Shown here in pieces: positions 36,882 through 45,624 of a stretch of DNA of 64,000 nucleotides. The translations under genes were made by a program, and so were the position numbers. Each line of letters starts with the position of its first letter. Within the stretch, counting starts at the first letter, position 1. The notes below the pieces were generated by a model. It made no database searches. It saw only the letters and a program-made list of their open reading frames with translations, and had not been told where the DNA came from. Source of the stretch: Seongchinamella sediminis (GTDB lineage: Bacteria; Pseudomonadota; Gammaproteobacteria; Pseudomonadales; Halieaceae); the NCBI RefSeq assembly GCF_003457605.1, contig NZ_QRAN01000010.1, positions 96,061 through 160,060 of the forward strand, read 5' to 3'.

Positions 36882-37289
36882 TCAGCCGAAGGCGCCGATA
36901 ATGGCGCCCATCAGCGCGAACTGGAGCACGTTGTAACCCGCATCGATGGCGAACAGGGCCCGCGGTGAACGGCAAAACAGGTAGTTCACCCCAAAGGCGG
37001 TGGCCACGAAACTGATACCGATCACCAGCGCGTACACCAGCCCCACTTCCATGTCCGGGTCAGCGGGAATGAGCGCGGAGAGCATCAGCGCCTGGATAAG
37101 GGTGAGCACGAAGGCCGCGGCAAAAACCTTCGCCGGGTGGCCGCTGCTGGCGATATCCTCATCAGACAAACCCACCAGGGCCTGCCAGCGCTTGCCGAAG
37201 GCCGGGCCGTACCACAGTCCCCCCAGCACAAAGGACGCCACCGCCGCGACCATGGCGGCGCTCAGGTTGATGCTAATTTCCACTTCCAC
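36882..37289 (-). CDS. DUF1761 membrane protein
   Basis: A 135-residue protein with four hydrophobic helices. VASFVLGGLWYGPAFGKRW is the DUF1761 signature. Function unknown. The start is GTG with GAGGT eight bases upstream. It is divergent from the FAH gene at 37389. Confidence 0.82.
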   Translation of the reverse strand: MEVEISINLSAAMVAAVASFVLGGLWYGPAFGKRWQALVGLSDEDIASSGHPAKVFAAAFVLTLIQALMLSALIPADPDMEVGLVYALVIGISFVATAFGVNYLFCRSPRALFAIDAGYNVLQFALMGAIIGAFG

Positions 37290-37388
37290 GCTTCACTACC
37301 TCGTTGCTCATGACCCCCTTGAGACTAGCACACCGCGCCGGTTCCACAGTCTATAATGGCGCCAGCCAGGCAACGGAACGCAGCGTGC

Positions 37389-38000
37389 ATGAGAACAGTT
37401 AACTTCGATGGTACCGAAATCGCGCCCAGCAAGATTATCTGTGTGGGGCGCAACTATGTGGCCCACATCGAGGAGCTGGGTAACGAGGTGCCGGAACAGA
37501 TGGTGGTGTTCGGCAAACCCAACTCGGCAATCAGTGACCAGCTGCATGCCAGCCTGGGAGGCGAGCCCCTGCACTACGAGGGGGAGATTGCCCTGCTGAT
37601 CGAGGCGGGCAGGCCGGTGGCGGCGGGCTTTGGCCTGGACCTGACCAAGCGCGAGCTGCAGGCGAAGCTCAAGGACAGGGGCCTGCCCTGGGAACGGGCC
37701 AAGGCCTTCGACGGGGCGGCGCTGTTCTCGCCCTTCACCGCTATCGACACCCCCGAGGCACTGTCGCTGCAGCTGCTGGTCAACGGCCAGCTGCGTCAGT
37801 CTGGCGGCGTGGAGCTGATGATGTACCCGCCAGACGAGATCCTGGCCCAGTTGCGCGAGTTCACCTCCCTGGAAGATGGCGACATCGTGATGACCGGCAC
37901 TCCCGCGGGGGTCGGCAGGGTAAATGCCGGCGACAGCTTCACCGGCCGGGTGCTGCAGGGCTCGCGGATACTGGCCGAGCGCAGCTGGCACGCCAGCTAG
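37389..38000 (+). CDS. Fumarylacetoacetate hydrolase (FAH) family protein
   Basis: A 203-residue single-domain FAH protein. IICVGRNYVAHIEELGNEVP, HYEGEIALLIEAGR (metal-binding Glu pair) and DIVMTGTPAGVGRV are family motifs. Short members of this branch act on acylpyruvates or decarboxylate oxaloacetate (FAHD1-like); the substrate here is not readable. The length is near that of YcgM. It precedes the HD-GYP gene by 135 bases. Confidence 0.85.
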   Translation: MRTVNFDGTEIAPSKIICVGRNYVAHIEELGNEVPEQMVVFGKPNSAISDQLHASLGGEPLHYEGEIALLIEAGRPVAAGFGLDLTKRELQAKLKDRGLPWERAKAFDGAALFSPFTAIDTPEALSLQLLVNGQLRQSGGVELMMYPPDEILAQLREFTSLEDGDIVMTGTPAGVGRVNAGDSFTGRVLQGSRILAERSWHAS

Positions 38001-38135
38001 CGGGAAAAGCGCGAATCCGGTCACAGTTTCCGCGCGCAAAGCCGGACCCCGATCACAGTTCTGGCGGCCTGGCATCGACTTGCCCTCACGGCCGTCATAA
38101 CCTGACAGCGTCCGCAGTTTCGCCCCGGAGAGTTG

Positions 38136-39317
38136 ATGCGCCTGGTCAAGGTTCCAGCTGCCAGCCTAGAGCCCGGCATGTTTGTCGCCGAGCTGGACCG
38201 GCCGTGGCTGGAAACACCGTTTGCCCTCCAGGGTTTTGTGGTGCGCGACCCGGCAGAAGTGATTTATGTCTCCAGGTTTGTCGATCACGTTTTTGTCGAC
38301 GCCGAGTACAAGGCGCAGAAACACTTCCTCGCCCTGGATACCGCGCCCACCCACCTTGTACCCCAGGAGCGGCTGGAGTTGCGCGCCGACATGCGTGAGG
38401 CGCGGGTTTGCTTCGACAACGCCGCCCAGACGCTGGACAGGGTATTCGACGCCCTGCGGGCGGGCCGCAGTACTGAAATTTCCAGGGTCCAGGCGTCCAT
38501 CAGCCCGCTGATCGAAGCGGTATTCAAGAACCGGGAGGCGGTTGGCGCCCTGCTCCGGCTCAAGGAAAGCGGCGACTACCGCTTTGAGCACGGCGTCTCC
38601 ATGGCCGCCTGGGCCGCCATCCTGGGGCGTCAGATCGGCCTTCACCGGGACGAGCTGGAGACCCTGGCGGTGGGCTGCGCCATGTGTGACGTCGGCATGA
38701 CCGAGCTGCCTGCGCAAATGCTGGGCCAGGCCAACCGGCTCAGCGAGGGCCAGCAGCGGATCATCCGCGCCCACCCGACCATGGGGGCCGAGCTGGTGGC
38801 GGACTCCAGTAACGTGAACTTCGAAGTACTGGGCATCATCGAAAACCATCACGAGCGCATGGACGGTTCCGGCTATCCCCGTGGTCTGCAGGGCGCCGCC
38901 ATACCGCTGCTGGCGCGCATCGCCGGCCTGGTCGATACCTATGATGCGATGATTACGCCCCGCCCCTGGGCACCGGCAAGGACCTCCCACGAGGCCGCCC
39001 AGGAGCTGCTCGATGCCAAGGGCAGCAAGTTCCAGGACGCCCTGGTCGAGCAGTTTGTCCAGGCCATCGGCCTGTTCCCCACCGGCACCCTGGTGGAACT
39101 CAATACCGGCGAGGTGGCGATCGTCACCCGCCAGAACGAAACCCGCCGGCTCAAACCGGAAATCGTGGTGGTGCTGGACGGCCGCAAGAACAAGCGGGAG
39201 CCACTGGAGATTGTCGATCTCTGCAACCAGGACGATCCGCGCGCAATCGAGCGCTGGATCGCCCGGGAGCTGCTGCCCGGCAGTCACGGCGTCAACAGCG
39301 AGGAATACTACCTGTGA
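38136..39317 (+). CDS. HD-GYP domain protein with DUF3391, degenerate HD dyad
   Basis: A 393-residue protein of the cyclic-di-GMP phosphodiesterase type. The N-terminal about 125 residues are DUF3391. The HD-GYP domain spans about 150-320: the first metal His is kept (FEHGVSMAAW), and the GYP loop is kept (NHHERMDGSGYPRGL). The HD dyad, usually HDIGK, reads CAMCDVGMTE: the His is Cys and the Lys is Met, which suggests reduced or lost catalysis or a binding role. GGAG lies six bases before ATG 38136. The stop overlaps the next gene's GTG start. Confidence 0.85.
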   Translation: MRLVKVPAASLEPGMFVAELDRPWLETPFALQGFVVRDPAEVIYVSRFVDHVFVDAEYKAQKHFLALDTAPTHLVPQERLELRADMREARVCFDNAAQTLDRVFDALRAGRSTEISRVQASISPLIEAVFKNREAVGALLRLKESGDYRFEHGVSMAAWAAILGRQIGLHRDELETLAVGCAMCDVGMTELPAQMLGQANRLSEGQQRIIRAHPTMGAELVADSSNVNFEVLGIIENHHERMDGSGYPRGLQGAAIPLLARIAGLVDTYDAMITPRPWAPARTSHEAAQELLDAKGSKFQDALVEQFVQAIGLFPTGTLVELNTGEVAIVTRQNETRRLKPEIVVVLDGRKNKREPLEIVDLCNQDDPRAIERWIARELLPGSHGVNSEEYYL

Positions 39318-40549
39318 ACACCTCCAATCAGTGCATGGTCGGCCTGGTAGAACTCGCCGATGCCGAGGAGCTGCTGGACCGGCTGGGCAAATCGAGCTTT
39401 GGCGATGTCCAGCAGGCATTTTTCCAGCGCCTGCAGGACTGGGTGCGACCCAGGGACGAGTGGCAACGGCTGGATGAAAACCGCTGCTGCGTGGTGCTGC
39501 ACGGCGTGGGCACCCGCGGCGAACTGGAACTGGCGACATCCAAGCTGGAGCGCATGTTTGCCGAACCGCACTACCAGTACGGCCGGCCAGTAGCGCTTAA
39601 CATCCGCGCCGGCTTCACCGGGTCCGCCGACCCGGACAAGGGACGCGAACAGGCCCTGCGCCAGGCCAGCATGGCCCTGCGCCAGGCGCGCAAGGGCTCG
39701 CGGATATACGATGTTTACGCACCGCAAAAAACGGTGCGGGCCGCCGCCGAGCAGAAACTGCTGGAACGGCTGGAAAACGCGGTGGAAATGGGCGAGTTGC
39801 AGCTTTACTACCAGCCGAAAATCCACGCCAGCTATCGCTCGCTGGTTGGCGCCGAGGCACTGATGCGCTGGCATACCAGCGACCGGAAAGTGATACCGCC
39901 GGGGCAGTTTATCGCCGTGGCCGAGTGTCACGAGGTCATTCGGCCGATGACCTTCTGGGCGGTCAAGTCGGCGGTCGCGCGACTGGCCCGCTGGCCGGAA
40001 GAGCTGAGCATCGCGGTCAACATCACTCCCCAGCTGTTGCTGGACGGCCAGCTGGCTTCGGTGGTCAGTGACGCCCTGGACATTCACGGGGTAGCACCCG
40101 CCAGGCTGGTGCTGGAAGTGACCGAGCGGATCATGGTCGCCAACCAGACCACCATGATGGAACAGCTGGCCGCTATGCGCCTGCGCGGGGTCCAGGTATC
40201 GCTGGACGACTTCGGCACCGGCTTCTCCTCCCTGTCCTACTTCCGCGACCTGCCGGTGGACGAGATCAAGATCGACGGCAGTTTCGTGCTGAAAATGCTG
40301 GAAAGCGGCAAGGACCACGCCATCGTCAAGGCTGTTATCGACCTGGCCCACAACTTCTCCATGCGCGTGGTCGCCGAGGGCGTGGAAAGCAGCGAGATTG
40401 CCGAACGCCTGCAAGACCTCGGCTGCGACATTCTCCAGGGCTATGTCTTCGACCGGCCGCTGGAGGCAAGCACCTTTGAAGCCAGCTACGGCATTGCCAG
40501 GCGCGACCCGAGGCGCCGGCAGCCAGTGGAGAACCACCCGATTATCTAA
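39314..40549 (+). CDS. EAL-domain c-di-GMP phosphodiesterase with degenerate GGDEF
   Basis: A 411-residue protein starting at GTG that overlaps the HD-GYP stop by four bases, so the two are translated together. Residues about 10-145 look like a GGDEF fold without the GG(D/E)EF loop. The EAL domain from about 150 keeps its catalytic set: YYQPKIHA, VGAEALMRWH, VNITPQL, VLEVTERI, LDDFGTGFSSL, DEIKIDGSFV and VAEGVESSEIA. It should hydrolyse c-di-GMP to pGpG. Paired with the degenerate HD-GYP, it may be the active member of the pair. Confidence 0.9.
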   Translation: MNTSNQCMVGLVELADAEELLDRLGKSSFGDVQQAFFQRLQDWVRPRDEWQRLDENRCCVVLHGVGTRGELELATSKLERMFAEPHYQYGRPVALNIRAGFTGSADPDKGREQALRQASMALRQARKGSRIYDVYAPQKTVRAAAEQKLLERLENAVEMGELQLYYQPKIHASYRSLVGAEALMRWHTSDRKVIPPGQFIAVAECHEVIRPMTFWAVKSAVARLARWPEELSIAVNITPQLLLDGQLASVVSDALDIHGVAPARLVLEVTERIMVANQTTMMEQLAAMRLRGVQVSLDDFGTGFSSLSYFRDLPVDEIKIDGSFVLKMLESGKDHAIVKAVIDLAHNFSMRVVAEGVESSEIAERLQDLGCDILQGYVFDRPLEASTFEASYGIARRDPRRRQPVENHPII

Positions 40550-40615
40550 GCGATTGGCGATTGTAAGCGACACAGAATTGCAGTAGCTTGTAACTGAGTC
40601 TTCGAGTGGGAACCC

Positions 40616-41167
40616 ATGCAAGCGATCCTGCGGTTGGACATGGCGGGTCAGCCACGCGGCTGGATCACCGCCCACGAGGCAATTTCTGCCTACGCCCGCG
40701 GCGATGTCATCTACGGCATCGGGGAAACCCTGCCCCCGGTATTTGGCGGCACACAGCGCCTTACCGGCAAACGCTCACGCATTGACCTGCAGCCCATCAT
40801 TGCCATCCAGGGCCGCATCATCCAGGGCTTCAGCCCACCCTTGTGCAACCGCACCCTGTTCCGCCGCGACGATCACCGCTGCCTGTACTGCGGCCAGCAG
40901 TTCCGGCGCGCCGAACTGACCCGCGACCATGTCCTGCCCAGCTCACGGGGCGGCAGCGACAAGTGGGAAAACGTGGTGGCGGCCTGCCGCCGCTGCAACT
41001 GGAAAAAAGACAACATGACACCGGAGGAAGCCGGCATGCCGCTGCTGGCAGTGCCGTTCCGCCCCAATCCCTACGAGTGGCACTTCCTGGCCAAGGAGCG
41101 CATCCTCGCGGACCAGATGGATTACCTGTCCCGTCAGTTCAAGGCCCAGCGCGACTGGGCGCACTGA
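40616..41167 (+). CDS. HNH endonuclease
   Basis: A 183-residue protein. The HNH site is at about 85-130: RDDHRCLYCGQQFRRAEL, then TRDHVLPSSRGGSDKWENVV, then ACRRCNWKKDNM. CxxC plus CxxC form the structural zinc, and DH/N/K the beta-beta-alpha-metal site. It lies 66 bases after the EAL gene. Stand-alone HNH genes of this length are widespread in gammaproteobacteria; the target is unknown, and no toxin or phage context is visible. Confidence 0.85.
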   Translation: MQAILRLDMAGQPRGWITAHEAISAYARGDVIYGIGETLPPVFGGTQRLTGKRSRIDLQPIIAIQGRIIQGFSPPLCNRTLFRRDDHRCLYCGQQFRRAELTRDHVLPSSRGGSDKWENVVAACRRCNWKKDNMTPEEAGMPLLAVPFRPNPYEWHFLAKERILADQMDYLSRQFKAQRDWAH

Positions 41168-41175
41168 TGCCCGCC

Positions 41176-43671
41176 TCAGGGCCCGACGACGCCGGTACGG
41201 TACGGTGACAGGTCAACCAGGCGCACTTCGTCCAGTCCCACCGGCTCGCCGGACAGCCACATAAGCACCCGCTGGCCATCGGTAAAATAGGGATCTCCCG
41301 TCAGGTTGCCGCGGGGCTCGTCATAGTCCGCCGCGCCCACCCCGCCGATATAGCCGAAGGCCTTCACCCCCTGGGTGAACACCATATCCTCGAGCAGGAA
41401 CTCGCGCGTCTCGTCGACATCGGGATCTATTTTGTGGGTGGTAATCGTCTTGCGGGTAAAGCGCACACCGATGTCCCGGCTGATCTGCCCGATCCACACC
41501 GGCAGGCCCTGGTACAGCAGCGGCGTCATCCACACCCGCAGGTGGTTGCGCTCGTGGATACTGCCGCGGGCCCGCTGCATGGCTGCATCCTGGGGCCGGT
41601 CGAACACGTACAGGGCGCTGACCGGTGAATAGCGGTAGGCCCCGCCGGTGATGGCGGAAAGCCCGGTTTTCCACAGGGAGGCGCCGTAAATTGTCTCGGT
41701 TTCGTCCCAGCCGGCGCGCATGAAGGCGTAGTAGAGATCCAGTGGCTGGCCAATAAACACCAGGTTAAGGGGATCGCCTTTTTCCTGCCCCGCGGCGTCC
41801 CTGACGCAGCAGGGCATGGCCTCCAGTGCCGCGACCAGTTCTGCCAGTCCGACCTCGCGAATCTCCGCCGGCGAGTAGAGCGCGTTCATGTCCACCTCGT
41901 GGTGGTCGATACGCAGCCCCGGCACCGGCACGAAAAATGTCATCAGGTGGGCACTGTCCTGGCCGAGCACATCGACGTTGAAGGACTTGGTGCCCTCGTC
42001 CACCCGGCTGAAAATGTAGCCCGACTGGGTGCTGTTGGGCGGCACGCTCAGGCGGATATGGCCGCGGCGCTCATAGCGTTCGGCATGCCTGCCCCGAAAG
42101 CCCCTGCGGGTCCGGTTGGCGGCCTCCCGCGGGGTGAAGTAGAGCTCGTCGATGCCCATGGGCGTGAGCTGGAGCACCTCGTCACTGTTGTTTTCAATCT
42201 CGATCCACACCGGCTGGATGTTGCGGGCGTAGAGATCGACCTTGAAAATTTCCTGCGTCTCCCCGGCGCTGGGCACCGCGGTGGTAACCGTCAGCGGGCC
42301 GCTGGTCTTGCTGTGCTGGCGGTCATTGGGCGGCCGGACCTGGCGACCCTCAAACGGCATTTCCGGGTCCTGCGCCGCTAACATTGCCGCAGGGTTGTTC
42401 AGGTAGGTCACTTCATCAATGGCCCGGAATTCATCGGACAGGAACGCGACCATACGCATACCGTGGCTGAAAACCGGCGTGCCCTCGAAGCCCTGCATGG
42501 GCTCTTCCACCGGCACCTCGTCCATGCCGCGCACATAGCCCACCTTCTCCAGGGAGCCCCCGTACCAGAGATTCTGGTACAGGTAGCGCTGGGCGCTGTC
42601 GATATCCGACACCAGGCTTTCCCGGGCGAAAAACCTGTACACCTCCGTGTCCTGTAATCCCTGTTCCCGCGCCCACTGGAACAGCGGGTCCTGCATCCTG
42701 GCGTAGTACACCTGGCCTATCCAGACCGGCGAGCCCCGGGCAAGCCAGGGAGACAGCCACAGGTGGAGCACAATGCGCTCGTCGCCATCGGCGCGCTGCT
42801 GGGAGTAGATCGCGTCGGGTTCGCGGCCGCGATACGACTGCAGTCGGGCCCGGCTGGCGACTTCATTGTCCGTCGCGGTTTCCTGCCAGCCGCCGCGCAG
42901 CATCGCCCGACGCACGGTACCGCCCTCTCCCACCAGCACCACATTGAACGGCGCTCCGCTGGCGGCGCCGTCCGGGCTGGTGGCGCAGCAGGCCAGTTCC
43001 TGTTCCAGGACACGCTGCAGGCCGGCCTGGTCGTAATCGCCCCTTTCCTCGCTGCGGTACAGCGCGGCGAAGTCCCTGGTCATAAAGTCTGGCGTGAAAC
43101 CCGGCAAGGGCACGAAAAAGGTAAAATCGGCAACGCTCTCGCGGTGTATCAGGGTCAGGTTGAAGCCCTTGGTGCCCTCCATGCGATTGGTGTAGACCAG
43201 GCCGCTGTGAACCTCCCCGGCGGGAATCCGCCGCGGCAGGGCGGTGTCCATGAACCAGCGCTCCATGGCCTGGTAACCCGCCTTGCTGTAGGGCCGCCGG
43301 TTCATGTAGGCCACTTCAATCGGCGCGAAGTAGTCCCGGTCAATACTCCAGGTGATGACCCGGGCCGGGGCGTCGCTGCGGTTCTCTACCTTGAGCCACA
43401 GCGGCTGAATGCCCTGCTGATAAAGATCGAGCCCGGTCAGCGCAATGGTTTCCTCCGCGGTCGGCACCGCCGCGGAAATCACCAGGCCATCCTGTTGCTG
43501 GACAACGGCGCGCTGCAGGAAACCGGCGGCGCCCGGGTCCGCGCCCTGGTAGGGCCTGCTGGCACAGCCGCTGATCAGCAACAGGGTGAACAGCAGGCAG
43601 GGCCAGAGCCGGGCCCACCGGCGCCGCGGGGGCGATGCTGCGCTCATCCAGCCCACCCCGTAGAACATCAT
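41176..43671 (-). CDS. Lipoprotein with two tandem LssY C-terminal domains
   Basis: An about 831-residue protein with a lipoprotein signal (WPCLLFTLLLISGC, lipobox ISGC). The mature part is an internal duplication. Each half has PTAEETIALTGLDLY or PSAGETQEIFKVDLY, then NIQPVWIEIEN-type strands, a TKSFNV or TKGFNLTL strand, and an LssY_C block with the cues FNVVLVG or LNLVFIG, AMLRGGW or AFMRAGWDE, and SPVWIGQ or LPVWIGQ. LssY_C is of unknown enzymatic role. The start is uncertain: ATG 43671 overlaps the PLD stop (TGATG), and ATG 43647 would give a cleaner signal. Confidence 0.8.
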   Translation of the reverse strand: MMFYGVGWMSAASPPRRRWARLWPCLLFTLLLISGCASRPYQGADPGAAGFLQRAVVQQQDGLVISAAVPTAEETIALTGLDLYQQGIQPLWLKVENRSDAPARVITWSIDRDYFAPIEVAYMNRRPYSKAGYQAMERWFMDTALPRRIPAGEVHSGLVYTNRMEGTKGFNLTLIHRESVADFTFFVPLPGFTPDFMTRDFAALYRSEERGDYDQAGLQRVLEQELACCATSPDGAASGAPFNVVLVGEGGTVRRAMLRGGWQETATDNEVASRARLQSYRGREPDAIYSQQRADGDERIVLHLWLSPWLARGSPVWIGQVYYARMQDPLFQWAREQGLQDTEVYRFFARESLVSDIDSAQRYLYQNLWYGGSLEKVGYVRGMDEVPVEEPMQGFEGTPVFSHGMRMVAFLSDEFRAIDEVTYLNNPAAMLAAQDPEMPFEGRQVRPPNDRQHSKTSGPLTVTTAVPSAGETQEIFKVDLYARNIQPVWIEIENNSDEVLQLTPMGIDELYFTPREAANRTRRGFRGRHAERYERRGHIRLSVPPNSTQSGYIFSRVDEGTKSFNVDVLGQDSAHLMTFFVPVPGLRIDHHEVDMNALYSPAEIREVGLAELVAALEAMPCCVRDAAGQEKGDPLNLVFIGQPLDLYYAFMRAGWDETETIYGASLWKTGLSAITGGAYRYSPVSALYVFDRPQDAAMQRARGSIHERNHLRVWMTPLLYQGLPVWIGQISRDIGVRFTRKTITTHKIDPDVDETREFLLEDMVFTQGVKAFGYIGGVGAADYDEPRGNLTGDPYFTDGQRVLMWLSGEPVGLDEVRLVDLSPYRTGVVGP

Positions 43672-45263
43672 CAATACTGGTCCCGGGGACCGAGCTTCAT
43701 CAGCACGTTCATCACCCGCTGCATGCCATCGCGCGCGGGCTGCTTGTCCAGCGTCTGCTCACTGTTGACCCAGGACAGCTTGCCCCTGTCATCCATCTGC
43801 ACATGCCAGGCGTTCTCACCGCTCATATTGCGCTCCAGCATCCGCGCCAGGTCCTCGGCCAGTGCCGGCGAGTCGATCATTGCGCCCATTTCGGTATTGA
43901 TCGCCCGCGAGCGCGGATCCAGGTTCATCGAGCCGACAAAGACATAGCGGCGATCCGCCACCGCGCACTTGCTGTGCAAACCGCTGAAACCGGCGTTGAC
44001 CGGCGGCACGTCAACCACGGTACTCTTGATTGCGGGGTCCGAGCGAAACTCCCACAGGTCCACCCCGGCCTGGATGAAATCATCGCGCCAGGGCTCGTAG
44101 TGGCTGTTGACCGCCGGCACGTCGTGGGACGCCAGGGAGTTGGTCAGCACCCGGATCTTCACCCCCGCGTCGCGCTTGCGCTCGAGAAAGTCGATCGCCT
44201 CGTCCCCCGGGATGATGTAGGCGTTCTGTATCAGCAACTCCTCCTCGGCGATGTTGAAAAAGTTGAACATGCTGCCGGCCATTTTCTGCGAGATCTGCTC
44301 GCGGGCGGCCTCGTCGTACACCAGCTTGCTGCGGCCAATGCGCAGTTCAGGGGCCAGCTGCCCGAACTCGGCGCTCCAGTCGCCGGGGGCCAGCGGGAAG
44401 CGCTGCAGCCGGCTTGCGCCCTGCAGGCGGGCCTGCACCTTCTGGCGCTGCTCCCGCGCCAGCGCCTGGTCCGGCTCGGTGGTCAGGGCATCTGCGGTGG
44501 CCACCCACTCACTGTTCCAGAAGTGGTCGAACATTTCACTGGCTTCGATGCCGATATGACCGATCCCGAGCAGGTCGGTGTCGTGGAAATTGTAGGTGTC
44601 GCTGAGGCCGAAGTAGTGATCGCCAATATTGCGTCCGCCAATCACCACCGCATGACCGTCGGCGATCATCAGCTTGTCGTGCATGCGGATATTGAGGCGC
44701 TCCATGCGCGCCAGCATTTCACCGGCCCGGTTGACCAGGGAGCGCCGGTCGGTCCAGGGATTGAAAATACCGAACTCGATATTGGGCGCCGCGTGCAGGT
44801 TGGCGATCAACTGGTCCTGGCCCTGGAGAATCAGGTCATCGACGATGATCCGCACCCTGACGCCGCGCTCGGCAGCCTTGATCACCCGCTCCAGGATCAG
44901 CGCGCCGCTGTAATCCGGGTACCAGAGATAGGTCTGGATATCGAGGGAGGTGGTGGCCGAGTCGATCAGCGCCAGGCGCCAGCGCAGCCCGTCCTCGCTG
45001 CTGTCCAGCAAGCGGAAGCCGGACTGGTCGTTACCGTGCCGGCTGGTTATGCCCGCCGCAATCCCGGCGAGAGTGCCGCTCTGGGCCGGGGGCAAGGCCT
45101 GGCTCAGCGCCCTGTCGACGGGCCGCTGCTCCCTGAGGCCCGGCCCGCTGCAGGCAGTGAGCAGGGCCAGCGCCATTGCCGCCAGGACAATGGCAGCTCG
45201 CTCGAGTAGGCAGTTAATGCTTCGGCGCTGGCGCCGTCCCGCCGCTAACATCTGCGTTGACAT
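43671..45263 (-). CDS. Phospholipase D-like lipoprotein (cardiolipin synthase family)
   Basis: A 530-residue protein with a lipoprotein signal (AAIVLAAMALALLTAC). Two HKD motifs are intact: IRMHDKLMIADGHAVVIGGR and LHSKCAVADRRYVFVGSMNL, each with the H-x-K-x4-D triad. Members transfer or hydrolyse phosphatidyl groups; the exported, lipid-anchored form is less typical of cardiolipin synthase and may act on the periplasmic face. Its stop overlaps the ATG of the LssY lipoprotein, so the two are coupled. A 38-codon ORF lies seven bases upstream. Confidence 0.85.
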   Translation of the reverse strand: MSTQMLAAGRRQRRSINCLLERAAIVLAAMALALLTACSGPGLREQRPVDRALSQALPPAQSGTLAGIAAGITSRHGNDQSGFRLLDSSEDGLRWRLALIDSATTSLDIQTYLWYPDYSGALILERVIKAAERGVRVRIIVDDLILQGQDQLIANLHAAPNIEFGIFNPWTDRRSLVNRAGEMLARMERLNIRMHDKLMIADGHAVVIGGRNIGDHYFGLSDTYNFHDTDLLGIGHIGIEASEMFDHFWNSEWVATADALTTEPDQALAREQRQKVQARLQGASRLQRFPLAPGDWSAEFGQLAPELRIGRSKLVYDEAAREQISQKMAGSMFNFFNIAEEELLIQNAYIIPGDEAIDFLERKRDAGVKIRVLTNSLASHDVPAVNSHYEPWRDDFIQAGVDLWEFRSDPAIKSTVVDVPPVNAGFSGLHSKCAVADRRYVFVGSMNLDPRSRAINTEMGAMIDSPALAEDLARMLERNMSGENAWHVQMDDRGKLSWVNSEQTLDKQPARDGMQRVMNVLMKLGPRDQY

Positions 45264-45270
45264 AATGACG

Positions 45271-45387
45271 CTACTCGCTGATCGCTTCCCTGACCTTGAC
45301 CATATCCACCGCCTCAGCGGCTTTTTCCTTGTCTACCGAGTCGTAGGCTTTGCCGAACAGGGATGCCAGCAGAAAAACCTTTTCCAT
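45271..45387 (-). CDS. Small 38-residue ORF upstream of the PLD gene
   Basis: MEKVFLLASLFGKAYDSVDK followed by EKAAEAVDMVKVREAISE. It has an ATG with GAGG eight bases upstream and ends seven bases before the PLD ATG. The PLD start itself has only a weak ribosome site, so this ORF may couple its translation. The protein is helical and charged without a membrane segment. No family is recognised. Confidence 0.5.
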   Translation of the reverse strand: MEKVFLLASLFGKAYDSVDKEKAAEAVDMVKVREAISE

Positions 45388-45624
45388 TTGTTTAACCTCG
45401 ATTATTGACTACTGTCGAACCGCAACCCGCGGGCACTGTTTACCGCCCGCGGCCACTCCTCCAGAATAGACCATATTGGCGCGGCCGTTTAGCACGGCCG
45501 GCGCGGACAACAATCCCGACAAAAACTGGACGGAACCTGCGCCCGGGCGCCCAAACCAGGCGGTGTGATCGTGTATTCTCACTATAATCTAGCGGCGGTA
45601 ATTACAATTCGAAAGGAGTAGCTC

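Noticed and set aside
40616..41167. HNH endonuclease as a homing or phage-derived gene
   Set aside because: Codon use and GC match the neighbours and no phage gene or intron is visible.
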